Assembly (NCBI RefSeq): GCF_029581195.1
Contig: NZ_CP120737.1
Span: forward strand, 2,767,001 to 2,831,000
Source: Solwaraspora sp. WMMD791
GTDB taxonomy: Bacteria; Actinomycetota; Actinomycetes; Mycobacteriales; Micromonosporaceae
Direction of reading: 5' to 3'
Length of the DNA: 64,000 nucleotides
Shown: positions 59,114 to 64,000 of the stretch, one piece after another
Layout: every line of letters begins with the position of its first letter
Numbering within the stretch: position 1 is the stretch's first letter
The notes under the pieces: model-generated
Databases searched by the model: none
Told to the model about the DNA's origin: nothing
What the model saw: only the letters and a program-made list of their open reading frames with translations
Position numbers and translations under genes: made by a program

Positions 59114-60301
59114 TCAGCTGGCCCGGCCGGCGGCACCGGCCTGGTCGGTGGGCAGGCCCCGCCACGGTACGGTCGGCACCCGCTCGCCGGCCAGCAGCAC
59201 CACTTCCGGCTCCAGCCGGGGCGCGGTGATCTGGTTGCCGGCCGCGTCGGGCAGCACCGCCTCGTCGGCGTCGGCGAGCACGGTGACGTGCGCCGGGCCG
59301 CCTTCGACGAGGCTGCCGTAGCCTTCGGCGTCCAGGCCGGTCAGCCGGGCCGGGGCGCTGGTCACCCGGGGCACGATCTGCGCCATGGTCATGCCCAGCG
59401 CACGCAGCTTGGCCATGCTGGTGACCAGGTCGAACACCGGGCCACGCCAGTTGCGGGCGGAGGTGTCCGAGGTGATCACGTCGGGGTAGAAGCCCTGCGC
59501 GATCGCCGGTTCGGCCACCTTGAAGCTGAGGTTGCTCTTGCCGTGCGCCGACTCGAACAGCACGCCGCGCTCACGGGCGGCGTACACCTCGGGCAGTACG
59601 GTGCCGTCAGCCATGATCCCGTACGGCTTGCCGGTGTAGCAGTGCGCGACGACGTCGCCGGGGCGCAGCATCTCCAGCACGGCCGGCAGCGGCTCCGGGG
59701 TCTCCCCGATGTGGATCATCAGCGGCAGGCCGGCGTCGGCGGACAGCTCCAGGGACCGCTTGAGCAGCGGGCGCCAGTCGTGGCCGACGACGTCCTCGGA
59801 GAGCCGGATCTTGAAGCCCCGGACCCGGTGCGGGTTGTCGGCGGCGACCGCCAGGGCGTCCTCGATCACCAGGGTGTCCGGGTTGATCAGCTCGCCGAAC
59901 CGGAAGTCGATCAGCCCGAGGACACTGACGTTGAGGAAGTTGACCAGCCGCATCCGCGCCGGCGCGGCCACGTACCGCTCGAAGGCGGCGAAGGTGGAGG
60001 CGCCGACGGTGCCGGCGTCGCAGGCGGCGACGACACCTCGGTGCAGGTGCGCCTCGTCCGGCGGGGCACCCACCTTGGAGACCTCGGCGAAGATGTGGGT
60101 GTGCCCCTCGACCAGGCCGGGCAGCACGTACCGGCCGGCGCAGTCGATCACTTCGCGGGCGTCGCCGGCCAGGCCGGGAGCGATCCGGGCGATCCGGTCG
60201 CCGGTCACCGCGACGTCGGCCACCTGGCTGGCGCCGGTGGCCGAGTCGAACACCTCGCCGCCGGCCAGCACCAGGTCGTACCGGGGAGCATTCTCAGTCA
60301 T
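59114..60301 (-). CDS. amidohydrolase-superfamily deacetylase/dihydroorotase-like enzyme
   Basis: This 395-residue metal-dependent hydrolase has DLVLAGGEVFDSATG at its start, VLPGLVEGHTHIFAEV with the HxH metal ligands, LMIHIGETPEP, VVAHCYTGKPYG and VITSDTSARNWRG with later histidine and aspartate ligands. It resembles the EF_0837/AHA_3915 type of deacetylase and dihydroorotase-like enzymes. The ATG at 60301 overlaps the FAH gene by 8 bases. It probably opens a ring or amide in this pathway; the substrate is not known. Confidence 0.88.
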   Translation of the reverse strand: MTENAPRYDLVLAGGEVFDSATGASQVADVAVTGDRIARIAPGLAGDAREVIDCAGRYVLPGLVEGHTHIFAEVSKVGAPPDEAHLHRGVVAACDAGTVGASTFAAFERYVAAPARMRLVNFLNVSVLGLIDFRFGELINPDTLVIEDALAVAADNPHRVRGFKIRLSEDVVGHDWRPLLKRSLELSADAGLPLMIHIGETPEPLPAVLEMLRPGDVVAHCYTGKPYGIMADGTVLPEVYAARERGVLFESAHGKSNLSFKVAEPAIAQGFYPDVITSDTSARNWRGPVFDLVTSMAKLRALGMTMAQIVPRVTSAPARLTGLDAEGYGSLVEGGPAHVTVLADADEAVLPDAAGNQITAPRLEPEVVLLAGERVPTVPWRGLPTDQAGAAGRAS

Positions 60302-61286
60302 GGGTCTGCGGCTTTCTGTGCGAAGGAGAGTTTTCGGCGGGATCACCGGCGGGGGTTTCGGCGGGGGTTTCGGCGCAGAACCGGGTACGCAGCGGCAGCA
60401 CCCCGCCGACCGAGACCTCGACCAGGTCGCCGGGGCGCAGGAAGCAGCCCCGGTCCTGGCCGGTGCCGGCCGGGGTGCCGGTGAGCACCACGTCGCCCGG
60501 TTCGAGGATCACGTACCGGGTGATCCAGGCGAGCAGCTGCGGCACCGGGAAGATCAGGTCGGCGCTGGTGGCCTCCTGGCGTACCTCGCCGTTGACGGTG
60601 GTCCGCACTTCGATGGCGTCGCGGTCGGCGACAGCGGCGATGTCGAGCACCGAGGTGCCGAGCGCACCGAAGCCGGGGAAACTCTTGGCCAGGGTCGGGT
60701 TGGCCGAGGCGGCCATCACGTCCCGGGCGGTCAGATCGTTCGCGGCGGTGATGGCGGCAACGTGCGCCCAGGCCTGTTCGGCCGGCGTACGGTGCATCCG
60801 GGCCCCGATGACCAGGGCGATCTCGCCTTCGTAGTCGGGTTGGCTGCTGACCGAGGCGGGCAGTGCCACGGTGGCGTCCGGGCCGGAGCCGGCGCTTGCC
60901 GACTTGAGGTAGAGCACCGGTTCGGTGGGTAGCGCCCGGCCAGCGGCCCGGGCCTTGCAGTGGTAGTTGAGGCCGACGCCCCAGACCGCCCGGGTGCTGC
61001 CCAGCGGGGCGACCAGGTCGGCGGTGAGGGTGTCCAGCGGTAGCCGCTCGCGTGCCGACGCGGTCGCCGCCGGGGCGAGGCCGGCACCGGCCCGCAGCAG
61101 ATCGGCCACGTCACGGTACGGCAGGTCGAGCAGTTCGGCGGTGCCGTCGCCGCAGATGCGGGCCAGCCCGCGCCGGGTGGCGAGCAGCGCAAGCCCGGTC
61201 GGTGCGTCGGTACCGACGGTCTGGCCGGTGGTGGCGGCCGGACCGGTGCCGGGGGTACGCCGCGCGTCGGCGGCCGGGGCGCTCAC
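60294..61286 (-). CDS. fumarylacetoacetate hydrolase-family protein
   Basis: This 330-residue hydrolase/decarboxylase/hydratase of the FAH family shows VWGVGLNYHCKARAAG, PDYEGEIALVIGARM with the metal-binding glutamates, AAITAANDLTARDVM and VLTGTPAGTGQDRGCFLRPG. Such enzymes act late in aromatic ring-cleavage routes. The GTG at 61286 overlaps the stop of the reductase gene (GTGA). Confidence 0.93.
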   Translation of the reverse strand: MSAPAADARRTPGTGPAATTGQTVGTDAPTGLALLATRRGLARICGDGTAELLDLPYRDVADLLRAGAGLAPAATASARERLPLDTLTADLVAPLGSTRAVWGVGLNYHCKARAAGRALPTEPVLYLKSASAGSGPDATVALPASVSSQPDYEGEIALVIGARMHRTPAEQAWAHVAAITAANDLTARDVMAASANPTLAKSFPGFGALGTSVLDIAAVADRDAIEVRTTVNGEVRQEATSADLIFPVPQLLAWITRYVILEPGDVVLTGTPAGTGQDRGCFLRPGDLVEVSVGGVLPLRTRFCAETPAETPAGDPAENSPSHRKPQTHD

Positions 61287-62266
61287 GCGGCGTCCGAGGA
61301 GTGGCCGGGGACGGTGCTCAGTGCCGGGTTGACCAGCGGCGCCAGGTTGTTGACGGCGGCGGCTGCCTCGCCGAAGCCGACCGAGATCAGCCGCACCTTG
61401 CCGGGGTAGTCGGTGACGTCGCCGGCGGCGAAGACCCGGGGCAGGTTGGTGCGCATCGACCGGTCGACGGCGATGTGCCGGTTGGTCATCTCCAGCCCCC
61501 ACTGCCGCATCGGGCCGAGGTCGGCGATGAAGCCGAGGGCGGCCACCACCGCCTGGGCGGGCAACTCCTCGCGCCCGTCGCCACGGACCTCGCTGATGGT
61601 CACCGAGGTCAGCTGCGGGTCGCCGGCGATGCCACTGACCTCGTACGGGGTGACCACCCGCACCGTGGAGGCGTGCAACTGCTCGACGCTGCGTTCGTGG
61701 GCTCGGAACTGGGGCCGGCGGTGCACCAGGGTGACGCTGGTGGCGTACGGCTCCAGGGCCAACGCCCAGTCGACGGCGGAGTCGCCGCCGCCGACGACCA
61801 CCACGTCCTGGCCGGCGAGCTCCTCCAGCCGGGGCACGAAGTAGCGCAGCCCCCGACCGAGGTGGTCGTTGCCGACCGGCAGCTCGCGCGGGGTGAAGGT
61901 GCCGATCCCGGCGGTCAGCAGGACCGCCTTGGCGCGGACCTGGCTGCCGGCGTCGGTGCCGATCCGTACGTGGTCGTCGGCGCTTGTCAGCTCCACGGCG
62001 CTCTCGCCCAACAGGAAGGTGGGTTTGGCGGTGGCGGCCTGGGTGAGCAGGGCGTCGACGAGCTGCTGCCCCTTGATCGCCGGCAGGCCGGCGATGTCGA
62101 AGATCTCCTTCTCCGGGTAGAGGGCGGCGATCTGCCCACCCGGTTCGGGCAGCGAGTCGACGATCGCGACCGTCATCCCCCGGAATCCGGCATAGTAGGC
62201 GGCGTAGAGCCCGGCCGGGCCGGCACCGATGATGGCGAGGTCGACCTCGTGTTCGATGCTGCTCAT
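61283..62266 (-). CDS. ferredoxin-NADP+ reductase, thioredoxin reductase-like type
   Basis: This 327-residue flavoprotein has two nucleotide folds, IIGAGPAGLYAAYYAGFRG for FAD and VVVVGGGDSAVDWALAL for NADPH, and ends with FAAGDVTDYPGKVRLISVGF. It lacks the CxxC of thioredoxin reductase, as in the YumC-type ferredoxin reductases. Its gene overlaps that of the ferredoxin, so the pair should pass electrons to an oxygenase, probably the Rieske enzyme at 50314-51741. Confidence 0.92.
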   Translation of the reverse strand: MSSIEHEVDLAIIGAGPAGLYAAYYAGFRGMTVAIVDSLPEPGGQIAALYPEKEIFDIAGLPAIKGQQLVDALLTQAATAKPTFLLGESAVELTSADDHVRIGTDAGSQVRAKAVLLTAGIGTFTPRELPVGNDHLGRGLRYFVPRLEELAGQDVVVVGGGDSAVDWALALEPYATSVTLVHRRPQFRAHERSVEQLHASTVRVVTPYEVSGIAGDPQLTSVTISEVRGDGREELPAQAVVAALGFIADLGPMRQWGLEMTNRHIAVDRSMRTNLPRVFAAGDVTDYPGKVRLISVGFGEAAAAVNNLAPLVNPALSTVPGHSSDAA

Positions 62267-62577
62267 CAGCTGGCCCCGCCGCTGACCGCCGGATGGTCGT
62301 GGCCGACCCGGCCGATCTTGCGGGCACCGCCCGGGGTGCCGATCTCGGTGAAGAACTCGGCGTTGATCGGGCCGAACCGGGCCTGATCGGCGGGCAGGTC
62401 GTCCAGGTGGAAGATCGAGGTGACCGGGCAGACCGGTTCGCACCGACCGCAGTCGACGCACTCGTCCGGGTTGATGTACATCATCCGGTCGCCCTCGTAG
62501 ATGCAGTCCACGGGGCATTCCTCGACGCACGACCGGTCCTGCACGTCCACACATTCGTCGGTGACCACGTAGGTCAT
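62266..62577 (-). CDS. fdxA: 7Fe-8S ferredoxin
   Basis: This 103-residue ferredoxin has the FdxA pattern: DRSCVEECPVDCIYEG for the [3Fe-4S] site and DECVDCGRCEPVCPVTSIF for the [4Fe-4S] site. The ATG at 62577 has GGAGG upstream, and it is the first gene of the operon. It is preceded by the operator-like motif at 62713-62731. Confidence 0.95.
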   Translation of the reverse strand: MTYVVTDECVDVQDRSCVEECPVDCIYEGDRMMYINPDECVDCGRCEPVCPVTSIFHLDDLPADQARFGPINAEFFTEIGTPGGARKIGRVGHDHPAVSGGAS

Positions 62578-62712
62578 CGGTCCTCCTGCGCCAATGGGGG
62601 GCAGTCGCCGGTCCGGGCGTCCCGGCACCCTCCGCGACCTGCGCTCATCGGGTGGGGCGGCGACCTGGTTGATGTCACGTCACGCTAGAGACACCGCCCC
62701 GGCTATGTCAAC

Positions 62713-62731
62713 ATGCGAGACGTCATCTTGG
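62713..62731. promoter_or_regulatory. operator candidate ATGCGAGAC-GTC-ATCTTGG
   Basis: This block shares ATGCGAGAC, a 3-base spacer and ATCT with the palindrome at 51792-51810 in front of the Rieske dioxygenase operon. It lies between the ferredoxin operon and the divergent M20-like gene. The rest of the 62578-62762 gap holds no gene. Confidence 0.5.
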
Positions 62732-62762
62732 ATAACTGTCACGGCGGTGATGGGATGAGGCG

Positions 62763-64000
62763 ATGAGCGAGGAGCGGATCGTCGAGACGCTGGCGGTGCT
62801 GACCGCCGGACCGACCCCGTACGGTCACGAGCAGGCGACCGCGCGTCGACTCGCCGGCTGGGGCCGGGCCACCTGGCCGCAGCTGGACTGGCGGGTCGAC
62901 CCGCTTCCGGTCAGTGCCGAGGCACCACACAGCGCCAACCTGGTCGTCACCGCGCAACTCGGCCCTCAGGCACCGGAACTGCTCATCTACTCCCACCTCG
63001 ACACGTCCCTGACCGGCGCGGCGGAATTCGACGAACCGGTCACCGGCACCTCCGGTGGTGCCCTCGGCCCGTGTCCGGTCGGCGGCTTCCGCCGGTCCAC
63101 CGGACCGGACGGCACCGTACTGATCAGCGCCTTCGGCCTCGGTGTCGCCCGGGCCGCCGCGGCCAGCGCCCTGGTCGGGTTCACCACCGCCGCCGACGCG
63201 CTGCGGGCCGCCGGCCGGCCGCACCGGCTCACCCTGCTGCTGGCCGCCGCCGGCACCCACCGGTACCACCCGCACGGCGGCACGCCCAGTGGCGTACTGC
63301 ATCACCTGGACCGCCACGCGCCGCCAGCGGCGGCAGTGGTCGCCAAGACCGGCCCGGCCGGCGTGCTCACCGCCGAACCCGGCGCGATGTTCCTGCGGGT
63401 ACGGTTGAGCACCGCGTTCCACCCGGTGCTCGCCCGCGAGACCGCCGTACCACCCGGGGGCCTGCTCGCCCACCTCGGCACCGTGATCGCGGCGCTGGAG
63501 GAGTTCCGGCGCCGGCACCTGGCCGACCGCACCGACCCGACCGCACCGGTCGGCGCCGAGATCGGCATCGGCGCGGTCCGGGCCGGGCAGCCCGGCAAAC
63601 CGGATCTGCTGCCCGGGCGGCTCGACCTGTACCTCTATCTGGTGACCGTGCCCGGCGACGACCCGGCGCGGATCCGGACCGGGCTGCACACCGCGCTGAC
63701 CGCCGCTCTCGCCGACTCCCCACTGGCCGACTGCCGGGTCGCGGTGGACGGGCAGCTGGTGCATCCGGCCGCCGCCACCGGGGCGGACGCGCCCATCGCG
63801 CGGCACGCCGAGGACGCCTGGACGGCGGCCCACGGCACGCCGCCGTCGCCGGTCACCGGGTGGACCGGGTCCACCGACGGGGTCGTGCTGCGGGGTCGCG
63901 GCGTACCCACGGTGCGGCTCGGGCCGCCGTCGCGCGGACCGGACCCGGCCGACCCCCGGCTGGACCGGTACGCCGTCGCCGACCTCGTCCGGTTCGCCGA
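62763..64000 (+). CDS. M20-like metallopeptidase/hydrolase, 3' end cut by window
   Basis: The frame runs open from the ATG at 62763 to the right edge and covers about 412 residues. LLIYSHLDTSLTG matches the first metal-binding HxD region of M20 peptidases, and GWTGSTDGVVLRGRGVPTVR matches their C-terminal active-site strand. The central acidic pair (usually EE) is replaced by AAGTHRYHPHGG, so catalysis may be altered. It is divergent from the ferredoxin operon and could handle an amide or peptide precursor of that pathway. Confidence 0.7.
   Translation, partial: MSEERIVETLAVLTAGPTPYGHEQATARRLAGWGRATWPQLDWRVDPLPVSAEAPHSANLVVTAQLGPQAPELLIYSHLDTSLTGAAEFDEPVTGTSGGALGPCPVGGFRRSTGPDGTVLISAFGLGVARAAAASALVGFTTAADALRAAGRPHRLTLLLAAAGTHRYHPHGGTPSGVLHHLDRHAPPAAAVVAKTGPAGVLTAEPGAMFLRVRLSTAFHPVLARETAVPPGGLLAHLGTVIAALEEFRRRHLADRTDPTAPVGAEIGIGAVRAGQPGKPDLLPGRLDLYLYLVTVPGDDPARIRTGLHTALTAALADSPLADCRVAVDGQLVHPAAATGADAPIARHAEDAWTAAHGTPPSPVTGWTGSTDGVVLRGRGVPTVRLGPPSRGPDPADPRLDRYAVADLVRFA

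Noticed and set aside
1-64000. tRNA, rRNA, CRISPR arrays, intact insertion sequences
   Set aside because: I looked for cloverleaf-like segments, regular spacer arrays and transposase motifs and saw none that I could support.

Overview
The window is very GC-rich DNA from an actinomycete, with strong third-position G/C bias and many GTG starts. The ergothioneine operon, an enediyne polyketide synthase and the general gene style suggest a Micromonosporaceae-type organism (Micromonospora, Salinispora or a relative). That placement is inference. I saw no rRNA, tRNA, CRISPR array or intact insertion sequence.

Layout. Positions 1-4.4 kb hold small genes and broken remnants: a partial 2-hydroxyacid dehydrogenase, hypothetical proteins, GntR pieces, a GNAT acetyltransferase, a shortened XRE regulator, a DUF402 protein and a frameshifted small gene. 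Positions 4457-16060 encode one 3867-residue assembly-line protein that I read as FAAL-ACP-KS-(AT remnant)-KR-ACP-C-A-PCP-C-reductase. Its last domain resembles cyanobacterial-type acyl-ACP reductase (AAR). A rhodanese-like gene follows at once. Positions 16.6-19.3 kb hold a complete polar amino-acid ABC transporter. Positions 19.2-23.5 kb hold the ergothioneine operon egtA-B-C-D on the minus strand.

Positions 23.7-38.2 kb hold an enediyne core on the plus strand: an AhpD/CMD-fold protein, two DUF1702 (UnbL-type) proteins, UnbV, UnbU, the enediyne PKS (KS-AT-ACP-KR-DH-PPTase), its thioesterase, a flavin reductase and a P450. Positions 38.2-48 kb hold likely accessory and regulatory genes: a SgcJ/EcaC-like protein, AraC, MerR and HxlR regulators, an SDR, a second CMD protein, a GMC oxidoreductase and a DUF5987 partner. 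Two decayed flavoenzyme remnants lie at 38.2-39.6 kb.

Positions 48.5-64 kb look catabolic. A minus-strand Rieske dioxygenase operon (alpha, beta, Dabb, VOC) faces a formamidase. A second minus-strand operon holds ferredoxin, ferredoxin reductase, FAH-family hydrolase, amidohydrolase, HpaI-type aldolase, cupin and PfkB kinase. Both operons carry a similar ATGCGAGAC-n3-ATCT motif upstream, which suggests one regulator controls an aromatic or amide degradation route whose electron-transfer partners (ferredoxin and reductase) sit about 11 kb away. Between them lie a frameshifted PHP phosphoesterase, an MFS exporter and a PadR-controlled membrane protein.

The strongest candidates for novelty are the AAR-like reductase fused to a FAAL/PKS/NRPS protein with a decayed AT, and a small inverted-repeat element inserted in frame inside that same gene.
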